Shown: positions 49,170 through 59,144 of the stretch, piece after piece
Numbering within the stretch: position 1 is the stretch's first letter
Layout: the number at the start of each line of letters is the position of its first letter
From: Ustilago trichophora
Taxonomy: Eukaryota > Basidiomycota > Ustilaginomycetes > Ustilaginales > Ustilaginaceae
DNA: 64,000 bases
NCBI GenBank assembly: GCA_900323505.1
Contig: OOIN01000017.1
Location: 558,001 to 622,000 of the forward strand
Reading direction: 5' to 3'
Notes under the pieces: generated by a model
The model's database searches: none
What the model was told of the DNA's origin: nothing
What the model saw: the letters and a program-made list of their open reading frames with translations, nothing else
Program-made: the position numbers and the translations under genes

Positions 49170-51059
49170 ATGCTAGGACGCGACGCATCGTGGGCCGCCA
49201 TTTTGGCATCTCTACTCCTCGCAACCAGCTCTACCATCGCTTCGCCCCTTGCCTACCTCGAAGCTCGCAGTACAAACGGCCAACAGCCCTCCTTTTACGG
49301 CGCTGCTTCGCAGGGAAACTCTCCCGAGTACAGCGTTCGCGGTAAGCAAGGTGCTGTTTCGTCCGAAGTCGATGTGTGCTCCAATATTGGTGCTCAACTT
49401 TTGCAGGATGGTGGCTCTGCGGTTGACTCGATCATCGGTACTGCTCTTTGCGTTGGGTCCATTGCCTCGTACCACTCTGGTCTCGGTGGTGGTGGTCATG
49501 CACTCCTCCGATCGCCTGTGAGCAAGGACGAGAATGTCAACCACAAACGTAGTAACGAGCATGATGCACATGGCAAGAGCGCAAATTACATTCATGTCGA
49601 CTTTCGCGAAGTCGCCCCAGCAACTTCAACCGAAGACATGTACTCCAACAATCCCGTCCGTAACGCTTCACTGTATGGTGGTCTGGCCGTCGGTGTGCCA
49701 GGAGAGCCCAGGGCGTGGTGGGATCTCCACCAGAAGTACGGCAAACTCGAATGGGCACGCCTCTTTGAGCCCGCCATAATGCTCAACAAGCAAGGCTTCA
49801 AGGTCACCACCGAGCTCGCCAAGGCGATCAACATCACTACCTACCCATTCCTATGCAAAGAACCGCTGTGGTCCGAAGTGTACTGTCCCACTGGCAAGCC
49901 AGCCCAGCTTGGCGATGTCATTAAAAAGGAACGCTTTGCCAAAACCCTCGAGCTGATCGCTAAAAACGGCATCGACCCCTTCTACGAAGGCGAGATCGCA
50001 GATGACATCGTCAACACCATCCACAATAACAACATCTACAAGGGCATCATGACCAAGCAAGACTTGAAAAATTACAAGGTCGAATTCCGTCAGCCTCGCA
50101 CTGTCACTTTGCGCGATGGCAAATACAAACTTTATGGAACCGTCGCTCCTTCTTCCGGAAGTGTGGTTTTGTCGACTCTGCAAACGGTGGATCAGTTTCA
50201 TGCCGATGGTCAGGAGAATTTGAAGGATGTAGGTCTATCTACACACCGCTTCATTGAGGCAAACAAGTTTTCGTATGGAGAGAGGACCAATTATGGCGAT
50301 CCTGCCTTTGTAAAGAATGTCAGCGAGCTCGAAGGCAGATATCTTGAGCTAGGCTTCTCCAAGAAGAAGAAGGCCAAGATCGACGATCACAAGACTTTCC
50401 CTACGGCCTATTACATTCCAGAGAACAAGCAAAAGGAGGTGCTCAATGATCATGGCACTTCGGCCATCACTGTCGTCGATGCTGATGGAATGGCTATTTC
50501 GTTGACCACCACAATCAACACCTTTTGGGGTTCTCAACTCATGACGGCCTCTGGATTCCCTCTCAATAATGAAGAGGACGATTTTAGCTCAAAGGGCCAG
50601 TCTAACTTTTTTGGCTTTGTCCCCAGCGCCGCAAATTATGTCGCTCCGGGCAAGCGACCCTTATCGTCCATCTCAGCGGTAATCGCAGAAGATGCGCACA
50701 CTGGTGAGCTCAAACTCAGCCTTAGCTCCGCCGGAGGCTCACGAATCATCACCGCCGTCACCCAAGCAGCCTATCATGTTCTCTTCGAAGGTAAAGATGC
50801 CCAAGAAGCACTTGCCGAGCCACGATGGCACGATCAGTTGAGCCCCAATCAGACCACTGTCGAGAGCCCCGCCCCCCAGGTTCCTGGCTTCTCGGGATTC
50901 AGCAGGCAGACTGCAGATTACTTGTCCAACTTGGGTCACAACATTTCATGGGTCCCGATTGGCAGTTCGAGCGCTCAAGCTGTAGAGAGATTCGATAATG
51001 GTGAGCTGTTGGCGGCTACCGAGGTCAGACAGCTTGCTGCTAAAGGTGCGGCTTTCTGA
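49170..51059 (+). CDS. Secreted gamma-glutamyltranspeptidase
   Basis: A 629-residue protein with a signal peptide (about 1-24, LLLATSSTIA) and the two-part layout of GGT. The large-subunit region has SGLGGGGHALLRS near residue 110 and VPGEPRAWWDLHQKYG. The autocleavage site and N-terminal nucleophile Thr of the small subunit sits in DHGTSAITVVDADG near residue 430. PLSSISAVI and the oxyanion/binding loop SSAGGSRI follow. The family hydrolyses gamma-glutamyl bonds, chiefly of glutathione, or transfers the glutamyl group. A secreted form would act at the cell surface or vacuole; which of the two is not clear. It stands beside two small secreted-protein genes. Confidence 0.92.
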   Translation: MLGRDASWAAILASLLLATSSTIASPLAYLEARSTNGQQPSFYGAASQGNSPEYSVRGKQGAVSSEVDVCSNIGAQLLQDGGSAVDSIIGTALCVGSIASYHSGLGGGGHALLRSPVSKDENVNHKRSNEHDAHGKSANYIHVDFREVAPATSTEDMYSNNPVRNASLYGGLAVGVPGEPRAWWDLHQKYGKLEWARLFEPAIMLNKQGFKVTTELAKAINITTYPFLCKEPLWSEVYCPTGKPAQLGDVIKKERFAKTLELIAKNGIDPFYEGEIADDIVNTIHNNNIYKGIMTKQDLKNYKVEFRQPRTVTLRDGKYKLYGTVAPSSGSVVLSTLQTVDQFHADGQENLKDVGLSTHRFIEANKFSYGERTNYGDPAFVKNVSELEGRYLELGFSKKKKAKIDDHKTFPTAYYIPENKQKEVLNDHGTSAITVVDADGMAISLTTTINTFWGSQLMTASGFPLNNEEDDFSSKGQSNFFGFVPSAANYVAPGKRPLSSISAVIAEDAHTGELKLSLSSAGGSRIITAVTQAAYHVLFEGKDAQEALAEPRWHDQLSPNQTTVESPAPQVPGFSGFSRQTADYLSNLGHNISWVPIGSSSAQAVERFDNGELLAATEVRQLAAKGAAF

Positions 51060-51281
51060 GAGAGCCGCGAGATGGCCATAGATTTCATCTTCATCCTCAG
51101 TCACAAAGAGTACAGCAGACATTGTCTGCCATCTAGACACTTCGTAGAGTTATGCCAATCATGAGTAGGATCACTTTCTTTTCTATTCAATGGCACCGTC
51201 ACGACTTTACATCGAACAAAGCGAGCGTAGAGACTTGTGCATGAATGATTGACAGTACTAGGAGAAACGATCAGCGGAAGC

Positions 51282-51782
51282 TTAAGAGATCACAAATGGA
51301 ATACGTTCCATTACCTCCTGCATGGTCATTATCTGGGGTGTGAATGCTCCCACTGGCCAGAGATCAAATCTCAACATCTTGGGTCCATGATGATCGATCT
51401 TCCAAAAGACACTGACATCTTGCGCAAGACGATGGTTCTAACGAAGATTCCATCTCAGTGCGGGTCCTTGGTCTCCCCGGATCGTGGTGGCGACATAAGT
51501 TTTGCCACCCATGCGGGCATGCTGATATGGACCGTTGGCGTCAGTGTGAGCCCAATTGAGAGCATCTATCTCGAGACGAGGGAAGGCGGACGTCATGTGG
51601 CTGTAGGACGAGATGGGATCAACTCCGGGCAATATGAGGTTGTATCGGTGCATTCGGTATTCCTCATTCCAGCGATCGTAGAGGCGTTGCTCTTGTCGGG
51701 TCAAATGAGGCTCAGGATCAGCAAATGCGAGGGTCAGAAGCAGACCAAAGACGAGGAGAGCACTTCGGAGGATGACAACCAT
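51282..51782 (-). pseudogene. Small secreted protein with in-frame stop and conserved extension (copy 1)
   Basis: The open frame to the first stop (51438-51782) encodes 114 residues with a strong signal peptide (about 1-21, LLVFGLLLTLAFA). The stop is TAG at 51438-51440. In the same frame and with no shift, 51 more codons run to TAA at 51282. That extension matches the extension of the neighbouring copy (FWKIDHHGPKMLRFDLWP against FWRIDRNGPTLLRLQLWP). Aligned with copy 2, this TAG replaces a CAG (Gln). It may be a recently disabled gene, a truncated but functional secreted protein, or a readthrough gene. The entry spans the full conserved frame, typed as a pseudogene for lack of a better class. 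Confidence 0.62.
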
Positions 51783-52370
51783 CTTGAGTCAAAGTTGAGC
51801 TTAGAGCAGGGGGGTGTAGAATCGTCCTTCTTTGCTGACGCATCAGAGAGTTGCGACAGAAGTGTGTGAGGCCAAGCTGAGACAGCTTAGACTATGACAA
51901 CTGTACCGGGCGGCCAAGTGAGCTGGAGAAAGTGCGCTGGCCCATCACTCACTCCCCACCGACACGCAGCCATTCATATTCTTCACTTTCCATGTGACCG
52001 CGCTAGGTGCCCCAAAGCGATGCTCGATAGTGGGCGCCTAAATTGCTCCTTACAGCCCATCAAACTTGATACTGGAGTGAGCACTTTGACCCATATCAAG
52101 AGCTTCAAGACAAGCACATAAGGACGTCATGGACACTTCCATTCGTCATCAGACACTCTGAGCTTTTTCTTCAACTTCCGTTGTCATATGTAAAGACGTG
52201 AATTCGAGTGCAACGAAATTGTCGCAAACAAGGACTGATTCGTGGCAATGCACTGTGGACAGATGTATAGAGAGTAAAGGTTACCCGAAGTAGCAGCTAG
52301 CATTTGGAAGTCTTTGCATATCCATATATGGAAAAGACGCTGGAAGTCTGTTGGATTACGCATTGAGACG
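51783..52370. other. Spacer between the two small secreted paralogues
   Basis: About 590 bp holding the promoter of copy 1 and the 3' flank of copy 2. No gene is supported. Confidence 0.45.
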
Positions 52371-52886
52371 TTAGCAACAATGAAACCAGCCCCTCGGGAC
52401 GCTGTCGATTGCCTGCTTCATCGTCATTATCGGCGCCTTTGTCAGAGAGGCAGGCCAGAGCTGCAGTCTAAGCAATGTGGGACCGTTTCTATCGATCCGC
52501 CAGAAAGCTTGGACGTCAAAATTGCTCGGTTGACCATCAATGTTCTGCATAAGATTTCATCGCCGGCCAAGCTCGCTGTTTCCTCTTATCTGGGTAGACG
52601 CATAAACGGCATCGCCAGCTTGAGAACGCTCCAGAAAGAAAGGACCATTTCCTGGAATGTGGGCATGCTGGAGCGCTTGTTGCTCAACAGGATGAGTTGT
52701 GCCCAGATGAGAGTAGTAATCTGCAGGAGGCGGAGGCAAAGCACCTGGATGGTCATAGTAGACTCCTTGGCTCTCCATAAGGAAGGCTGTACCTTCCGAG
52801 TCTAGTTCCGGTTGTTTAACGGCAAGGACAAAGGACAGGAAGAGAATGACGACGAAGGTGAAAGAACATTCTGCGTGGGTCATCAT
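52371..52886 (-). pseudogene. Small secreted protein with in-frame stop and conserved extension (copy 2)
   Basis: From the Met at 52886 or 52883 the first open part (to TGA at 52557-52559) encodes about 109 residues with a signal peptide (core FVVILFLSFVLA). In the same frame, 61 more codons follow to TAA at 52371. Shared blocks with copy 1 are HIPGNGPF/TDANGPY, AVYASTQIRG/TYVATTIRG before the stop, and FWRIDRNGP, LRLQLWP and IMTMKQAI after it. Aligned with copy 1, this TGA replaces a TGG (Trp). The two copies therefore carry different single nonsense changes, both of transition type. Possible explanations are as for copy 1. A longer frame starts at 52949 but the signal peptide favours 52886. 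Confidence 0.62.
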
Positions 52887-53008
52887 CTTGACGGTGAGAC
52901 ACGAGTGCAAGCGTGGTATGAGGAATGACGGTAGCAAGAAATGTATCAAGAGATGGTGTTACAAATGTGAAGGAGAAAGCTTCCTGGCTGCCACACCTTT
53001 CAACGCCG

Positions 53009-53015
53009 TTATATA
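53009..53015 (-). promoter_or_regulatory. Probable TATA box of small secreted gene copy 2
   Basis: TATATAA on the minus strand about 120-130 bp before the preferred ATG. Its presence suggests that this copy is, or recently was, transcribed. Confidence 0.45.
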
Positions 53016-53089
53016 GGGATGTTGATTTCAAAGAAGCTCTCGAGCGTCATAAGCTCCTTCTTCATGCCGTTGCTACACATCTCCGACCG

Positions 53090-53560
53090 TGAGAAACCGA
53101 GGCTCTGCACCGAATAGCGGGTGACCCGGAGGCTGAATTAGCTTGGGACATTGCTGAGCATTGCTGAGACGACCCACACGGCATCGACCTGGCCGAAGAT
53201 TTCATCGACGGCAAAGCAGTGAGCAACTGGTGACTGATTCAGCGTTGGCGTTGATGGCATCCAATGATACACCGTTAGATACCTGCTCCGCTAGCATGGT
53301 TGATCGGAAGTATCAAGGAAACTGGTCCGGCGGTATCAATGTTGATGATACGCAATGGTGATTCGATTCATCCGGCGGAATCGCGTTCAGGCAGTATCCT
53401 TGATAATTGACCGGTCAATTACAGGGTGTTGACTCGTCCGCTGGCATCGTTGGTGGGAGAAAGCAAGGGTATTGCCGGCGGTATTGCTGATGGAGAACAA
53501 CGACGCACAAAGTCTTGGATTGCTCCATAGGAGTTGTAAAACCGAATCAGCACCGAGTCG
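53090..53560 (+). pseudogene. Possible decayed coding relic with G-G-I repeats
   Basis: Segments read as protein in one or another plus-strand frame but are broken by stops. Examples are ETEALHRIAGDPEAELAW followed by a TGA and then DPHGIDLAEDFIDGKAV, and in another frame repeated NWSGGI, DSSGGI and DSSAGI units at irregular spacing. Several of the breaking stops are TGA or TAA. No parent family is recognised. It could also be chance, since the pieces are short. It lies between the small secreted pair and the gene at 53951. Confidence 0.3.
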
Positions 53561-53950
53561 AACATGTCAAGACATGTGATTTTGACAACTGAGGACCCGG
53601 ATTACCGAAACGCGGATGTGAGTGGTTCGTGCAGTTGTTGTTTTGTGTCCAATTCAGACCCCGATTCTTCCCCACAAAAACAGCTGTGCCGAGCCAACAT
53701 ACGTCAAAGGACATGAAACTGTTGTACCATCTACCACAACTTCACAACTTTATCAACCACTCAGGGACATCTCTGCCTGCTCTACAGCGTCCTGACGTCA
53801 AGAACGGTGCATGTTCTTCGTTCGGCTTCGGGTCACAGTAGAATTAAACAACATATTGGTCTGACGGTACCATTCAAGTTATTGGGTTTGCCCCTGCCGC
53901 CACCATCTCATCTCCATCGTTGCCGCCCTTGTCGATAGAGTTGACTCAAC

Positions 53951-55828
53951 ATGGACAAGAGTAGCGCTAATGGCGGCCCACCTGGTTATGAAACAGCGTC
54001 TTCATCCCTGCCGACTGCTGCTGCATCCTCGTCAACGTCAAATTCTGCTACCACGCCACCAGCAGTCTCTGGCACCATCTACACAGCCTTGGGCAACAGC
54101 AACGATGCCGTACCGATCAAGGCCGAAGATCTTCCTCGCGGTGTGACACTCAAGGAGGCCCTAAATCCTGCCTCGCTGTACAGTCAAACCAAACTCTCTC
54201 TTGAGCTGCCTCACATTTCGGCCACTAGACGTATCCCCGGCCCTCCGCCGCAATCTGCACCCCTCCCACCCTTCCTACTCCACTGCACACTCTTTGCATC
54301 CTACGACTTGAACGCGCCTCACCCCGTGCCATTTCGGCAGGTGGGTTGTCCGGCAACCTACGCTCGCGGTGAAATTTCGGCCACGTCCAAGAACAAGGTC
54401 TCGCAGAGCGTTTCCAAGCTGCGAAAACGGCTCGGTGTCCAACTGCCTCTGGCCTATCTCGGCAGCCCGGGGTACAATCCTTGTCAAGGAGCTGCGACAT
54501 CGCCGTACGCAGGCATTTTTGCCTACCTGCCCCACCCACAGCCGAAAAACGGTGCAGAGATGACGGCTCGATCAGGAACCATCAGCCGATATCGAAGGGT
54601 TAGTCTGTTCCAGGCTCAGGGGAGGGAGTTGACAGGTATCGTTTCGAGACCGTTGGTGGAAAGAGTCATGTCGGCCATCTACGCCGGTCAAGGAATCTAT
54701 GATAAGATGGCGCTTTTCCCGAGCGAGGCAGTACTCTGCTACTCGAAGAAGAACTTCAATGCTGACCAAGTTGTCACCTCGAACAATGACGGCGAGCAAA
54801 AGTCGGGATGGCTATCCAAGCTCAAGGCAAAGGTCAAAGGCAAAGGCGACAAGACCGCTGATCAGCTGAGGGACTCGACGTCAGACTCTACTCGGATCCA
54901 GCAAGTAAGGTCCGCAGAGAGCGTGCCCGACGCAACAAGTGGCTCATCCGAGCCTCGCTCCATCAAGGCATCCATGGTGTTTGCAACTCTCGACTTGCTG
55001 GCACCCCCTCCACGTCTGATCGAAACCGGAGGTCCTTACCCCGTCGAGATGAACAAGGCATCTGATGCCGACTTGGCCACCTCTGCGCGTCTCATTAGCG
55101 AGTTCGACCATGCTACCGACGAAGACAGATTCCAGAGGTTTTTCTTTACTCCTAGTGCCGCAGATGAGCAGCTCTGTGCCGACATGCTTCGTGCGCTGGA
55201 GAGACGAGGTGTCATCTGGCTCGAGGCAGGACGTCTGATCACTCCGAGCTCCAGAAATCCGAATCCAAGGGAGAGAGCAAGATTCTTGGTCAAGTGCTTG
55301 GCGCCCGAGCGCTTCACCTACCGAGTCAAATACTATCGACAAAGAAAGTTTGAGCCTATGCCAAGCGATCTCGATCCCAAGGAGGTCAAACGGTTCGGCA
55401 GTCCATTGATCGTACACCATGTCGTCGAGAGGACCGGCTCCGAGGGGATTGATCTTGGTGACTATCTTCGAGACCAAGAAGCCTTGACCTCGACCACGCC
55501 GTCTCCTCGGGGAGAAGATGACGACGAAGAGCCGAGATTGGATTGGGAATGGGATGAGGAGGACAATCTCGCCTTCACGTCGCCTTCTGCTGCTGCTGAA
55601 GCTAGCCATGCGGAAGCGGCCCTCCCTCCCGATTATCTGTCAGCGCAGAAAGAGATGCTCAAAGGCTACGGAATTGACTCGCAAAGAGCAAAGGCTTTGA
55701 TCGAGGCCGAAAGGGACTTTTTCAAAGGTTGGAGCATCGGCGTTACCGAAGAACCTTTCAAGAATGGTGGATGGATGGAGAGTCTAGGCACCGGCTCGAT
55801 GGCGTGGTTTGCAGGAGCCTCGTTCTAG
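53951..55828 (+). CDS. Conserved hypothetical protein
   Basis: A 625-residue protein I do not recognise. Residues 1-55 are Ser/Thr/Ala-rich and disordered. A structured region (about 85-265) contains HCTLFASYDL, VSKLRKRLGVQLPLAYLGSPGYN and SPYAGIFAYLPHPQ. A Lys-rich segment near 290-310 (WLSKLKAKVKGKGDK) separates it from a second structured part (about 345-490) with RFQRFFFTPSAADEQLCADML and FLVKCLAPERFTYRVKYYRQRK. The C-terminal part is acidic and ends ERDFFKGWSIGVTEEPFKNGGW. No signal peptide or membrane segment is visible. Codon use and length argue strongly that it is a real gene; function is unknown. Single exon. Confidence 0.8.
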   Translation: MDKSSANGGPPGYETASSSLPTAAASSSTSNSATTPPAVSGTIYTALGNSNDAVPIKAEDLPRGVTLKEALNPASLYSQTKLSLELPHISATRRIPGPPPQSAPLPPFLLHCTLFASYDLNAPHPVPFRQVGCPATYARGEISATSKNKVSQSVSKLRKRLGVQLPLAYLGSPGYNPCQGAATSPYAGIFAYLPHPQPKNGAEMTARSGTISRYRRVSLFQAQGRELTGIVSRPLVERVMSAIYAGQGIYDKMALFPSEAVLCYSKKNFNADQVVTSNNDGEQKSGWLSKLKAKVKGKGDKTADQLRDSTSDSTRIQQVRSAESVPDATSGSSEPRSIKASMVFATLDLLAPPPRLIETGGPYPVEMNKASDADLATSARLISEFDHATDEDRFQRFFFTPSAADEQLCADMLRALERRGVIWLEAGRLITPSSRNPNPRERARFLVKCLAPERFTYRVKYYRQRKFEPMPSDLDPKEVKRFGSPLIVHHVVERTGSEGIDLGDYLRDQEALTSTTPSPRGEDDDEEPRLDWEWDEEDNLAFTSPSAAAEASHAEAALPPDYLSAQKEMLKGYGIDSQRAKALIEAERDFFKGWSIGVTEEPFKNGGWMESLGTGSMAWFAGASF

Positions 55829-55999
55829 CCGGCTCTCGCATCGCTTTAGTGTCACCGAATCGGGAATGGGAATTCAGTGCAAGTGCTCGACTCAGTCTGT
55901 GAAACGATCGAGAAAGGCCATCACCGTTGTAAAGATTAACATTATGATTGTGTGATTGTGACTGTAAAGCATACCACTGTGGTGACCTCTTGTGCGAAA

Positions 56000-56794
56000 T
56001 TATTCCTTGAACAGCGCCTGCCCAGCATTCCAGGCCTTCTCCAATCCACCGCCAACTTGCTTCAATCCGCCCTCAAAGGCGTCTCTGTTAGCGCACTTGA
56101 ACCACTGCAGCAGAGCGATCACCATCAGATCAGCGTAGATCGCTCTTTCTCCACCTAGCCATACACCTTGCTTGTTGTCCTTGTTGTCGTACAATTCACC
56201 AAAGGGCTGCATGACCAGGGCGTAGAGTTTGTCGTTACCACCATCGCGTTCCTCGTTCTTCTTAGCATCGGTGTCAATGATCTCCTTGGGTGACTTGCCC
56301 CACTGCTCGGTCCTAGTTCTGTGGAAGAACTCTTGCGACTCAGGATCCAGAATCTTATAGACGATCGGAATGATATTCTTCCACCGATCCTCGGCGTAGA
56401 GGCTGGATCCGAAGCATCCTCGAACTTTCTTGACGAGTTCCTCCGAGGAGGCATCTGGGAAGAGAGACTTTGACAGCTCACCGCCGTGTTGCAGGAAGAG
56501 CTTCCGTAGAAATGCTGCAATCTCATCACTCCCCAAGATCCATTCTTTGTCAGCGCCGGTGGAAGAGGGAGAAACGGTGATGGCGGGAAGCAAGTGTCGA
56601 TCAGCTTCCGCAGGACGTTCAACTCCAGCAGCCAGTAGAGTGGCATCGATTTTGGCCATGGGCAACTTTTGCTGCTCAAAGGGAATATCGAGCAGGCGAA
56701 GGGCGAGGAAGGTTCGCGCGGTGAATGGCGACCATGGCTCCGAAGTGACTGTGCACGAGATGTCGTAGAACTCGATCCGAGGATAGCTCGACAT
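56000..56794 (-). CDS. Glutathione S-transferase-like protein
   Basis: The Met at 56794 (MSSYPRIEFYDI) is chosen over the upstream Met at 57031, giving 264 residues. The N-terminal thioredoxin-like half includes PWSPFTARTFLALRLLDIPFEQQKL, split by strands, with Pro-Trp-Ser-Pro where GSTs carry the catalytic Ser/Cys loop. ILGSDEIAAFL matches the Glu/Asp-Ser glutathione-contact motif, here Ser-Asp. The C-terminal helical half has WLGGERAIYADLMVIALLQW, the usual N-capping region. It most resembles the fungal beta-etherase/GTE-type GSTs. Substrate is unknown. It is convergent with the unknown gene at 53951. Confidence 0.78.
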   Translation of the reverse strand: MSSYPRIEFYDISCTVTSEPWSPFTARTFLALRLLDIPFEQQKLPMAKIDATLLAAGVERPAEADRHLLPAITVSPSSTGADKEWILGSDEIAAFLRKLFLQHGGELSKSLFPDASSEELVKKVRGCFGSSLYAEDRWKNIIPIVYKILDPESQEFFHRTRTEQWGKSPKEIIDTDAKKNEERDGGNDKLYALVMQPFGELYDNKDNKQGVWLGGERAIYADLMVIALLQWFKCANRDAFEGGLKQVGGGLEKAWNAGQALFKE

Positions 56795-57512
56795 TTTGGA
56801 AATGCCCGTTGTGCGCAGAGCGGCGGAAGGTGAACAGGGGAAGAGTTTGTCGAAGCGGAGCTGAAGCAAAGGCGACTGCGACTGCAAAGGCGGAGGCGAG
56901 GCAGAGAGACAAGTCTTTATATCCCAGTGAGAGTGTTGGTCATGCTTGCTTCTTGAATGGAGCGACAGTCTTTTGTCACAGCAAGAGGGTGTTTTGGGGT
57001 CAAAGTGTGTTGGCTCGTGCAGGATGTGCACCCTTCCGGGTATGCAAATTGCGCCGCTCAGTTAACTTTCTTGACAGCCGTCACTCCGCGGAGGCGTTCA
57101 CCCACCAGGATTCGTGTGTACCTTCTAGTTCTCGCTCTCTTTCGCTACGAGGGGCATTGTGCTTGAAGCCCTCGAGCATCAGACTTGGGGATGCGGGAAG
57201 CCGGACGCCGCGGTTATCGCGCTAAGCGTCGTTTCTCTAAATGCTTCATCGGCTGTGTTGCCATAGCGTGTCCTCGAAGCACATTCTCATATCGAGTCGG
57301 TTGCAGTGCAGATAAAGTGCATCGCCTTCACCGGCCGCTAAAAAGTACTCGAATGGGTCGCTATGCTAGTCGTCTGTTGCAAATCGAAATCTGGCATTCA
57401 AAGGAACAGCGGCAAAGAGCATACAATATACAACCTAGGGATCACGTACAAACAAGGAGCCAGGTAAGGGCAAGTTTCGAGAAAGATTGTCCGTCAACAG
57501 ATACACAGCACA
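56795..57512. other. Gene-free spacer upstream of GST-like gene
   Basis: About 720 bp without a supported gene. A TATAAAG on the minus strand at 56915-56921 lies about 120 bp before the GST-like start. The 343-codon reading that extends the GST frame to 57031 is probably a leader in frame by chance. Confidence 0.45.
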
Positions 57513-59144
57513 TCAATCGCGACCAGCGACCGAGAGCTTGGCAAACAGCTTGAGCAGGGCCTTGTTTGCCTTGGGGTAACCACCGGAGACAAGAATGTTG
57601 ACCGTGTGTTCAAAGTCCGGGCGGCGCTTGACGCGGTCCCAGTTTTCAGAGACGTACTCGAGGTGAGCTCGCTGAATCTCGTCGAATCGGTCTACGAAGG
57701 GGCTGAGCAAGTCGGCGAGGACGGTCTTGGGGGAGAGTTCGAGGCAGATATGGTCGAAAGCCTTTGTTGCGAGATCGCGAAGACCGAGTTGACGTCCGAC
57801 GCAGTAGGCTGCTGTGGCAGAGAAGACGGGTGGGAAGCTGGGTGACTTGGATACGCGAGGAGGGGCAGCTTCTTCGTTGATCTCTTCCTCATCGCTGTGC
57901 TCTCGAGAGCCGGCGTGGTCCGAGTTGATCGAGGCCGAAGAGGAGGAGTCCCTTCGAGTGCGGCGGTAGCGTCGGCTAGCAATAGGGAGACGCGAGGCAA
58001 AAGTAGCGTGTCCTGTGTAGAGGTAAAAGATGAGCGCTTGAAGGGTAGCAGCCGAGCAGCCAGTGACCTGGACACGAGAAGCTGCGGCAGCACGTGTACC
58101 TGCGGCAGACGAAAGATCGTTGCCTGCGCTGTAGCGACGGACACGACCACGGCCAATAGTACCCTGGTTGTCGTTGCCATAGTCGGTGATTCCAGCAGAG
58201 GCATTGCCGATCGAGCTGAATGGGATCCCTCCAGCCGCAGTGGCGTCTTCAGAGGTGGGCGAAGTCTTGCTGTCCTTATTCATAAACTTGATCAGCTTGG
58301 AGAAACGCGAGGAAGAGCGAGAGAAGGTGGGAGGAGGGGCAATCTCAATTGGTGCTGGAGCGGGAGGGGTTGCTCCTGCGACCTTGCCCCTCGAGCCAAG
58401 AGGTGTGCCGTCGTCGAGGTCGTCTTCGCCAAAGTTGTCAATGTCCTGGTGAGTGCCATCACTAAGCTCCTCATCGTGGTGCTCGTGGTGCTTGGGCTGT
58501 TCAGCGAGCGAATCAGCATACTCTTCCTCTTCGTCGGCATCCCTGCCGTACTTGCGGTCTCCCAACTCATCAGCAACGTCACCGTGATCCTCTAGTCCAC
58601 CAAGACGCGAGCTGCGACCGCTGTAATCAACCAGTCCAAGACTGTTGGTTGATCGGCGGCTAGCCTGCGGTCGAAGACCACGCTTTGCACCAGCAGCACC
58701 ATTCTTTGCCTTGGCAGAAGCAGCATTGAGCTGCTCCTGCTCCATCGTGTCGAGCTCTGCACGACCGGTAACGTTGATCTGTCGCATCAGCGCCGGACAG
58801 GCCTTCTTGAGGATTTTGGAGTTGGCATAGATGACCTCCTCCTTTTTTCCTGCGCTGACGACAAGCTCGAGGTCCGCCCAGGGCTGGCCGAAAATGGCAC
58901 TGTGCACAGCATGGAGCGTCTGCTCGGCTACTTGGGGGACAAGAGTGAAGGGGTCGGCGGCATCGGCTTCGTCGATCTCGGCATGGTCTTCTGCAGCATC
59001 GTCGTCGTCCTCGGGGTCGAGGTAGGTCTTGCGGGTAGCGCGAGAGATGGGGGCAGCTTTGCGGGTGGAACGGTAGGTGTCGCCGCCAAAACGAGGCGAG
59101 GGAAGCGGCTTGTTGGTGCGGTGGATGACGTCGACTGCGGCCAT
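57513..59144 (-). CDS. BTB/POZ-like protein with long disordered insert
   Basis: The Met at 59144 (MAAVDVIHRTNKP) gives 543 residues. A BTB-like start (about 75-125: TLHAVHSAIFGQPWADLELVV ... YANSKILKKACPALMRQI) breaks off into about 210 residues of acidic, Ser-rich sequence. The fold then resumes with CSAATLQALIFYLYTGHATF near residue 370, and a C-terminal helical region follows (YCVGRQLGLRDLATKAFDHI ... ELSPKTVLADLLSPF). That resembles the BTB plus BACK-type order. Such proteins often pair with Cul3 or act in transcription, but nothing here decides. Single exon. The split domain may be why automated annotation leaves it as hypothetical. Confidence 0.75.
   Translation of the reverse strand: MAAVDVIHRTNKPLPSPRFGGDTYRSTRKAAPISRATRKTYLDPEDDDDAAEDHAEIDEADAADPFTLVPQVAEQTLHAVHSAIFGQPWADLELVVSAGKKEEVIYANSKILKKACPALMRQINVTGRAELDTMEQEQLNAASAKAKNGAAGAKRGLRPQASRRSTNSLGLVDYSGRSSRLGGLEDHGDVADELGDRKYGRDADEEEEYADSLAEQPKHHEHHDEELSDGTHQDIDNFGEDDLDDGTPLGSRGKVAGATPPAPAPIEIAPPPTFSRSSSRFSKLIKFMNKDSKTSPTSEDATAAGGIPFSSIGNASAGITDYGNDNQGTIGRGRVRRYSAGNDLSSAAGTRAAAASRVQVTGCSAATLQALIFYLYTGHATFASRLPIASRRYRRTRRDSSSSASINSDHAGSREHSDEEEINEEAAPPRVSKSPSFPPVFSATAAYCVGRQLGLRDLATKAFDHICLELSPKTVLADLLSPFVDRFDEIQRAHLEYVSENWDRVKRRPDFEHTVNILVSGGYPKANKALLKLFAKLSVAGRD

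Noticed and set aside
51282..51440. An intron explaining the extension after the stop in the small secreted genes
   Set aside because: Both extensions stay in the same frame as the upstream part with no length jump, and no donor/acceptor pair of plausible intron length is shared by the two copies.
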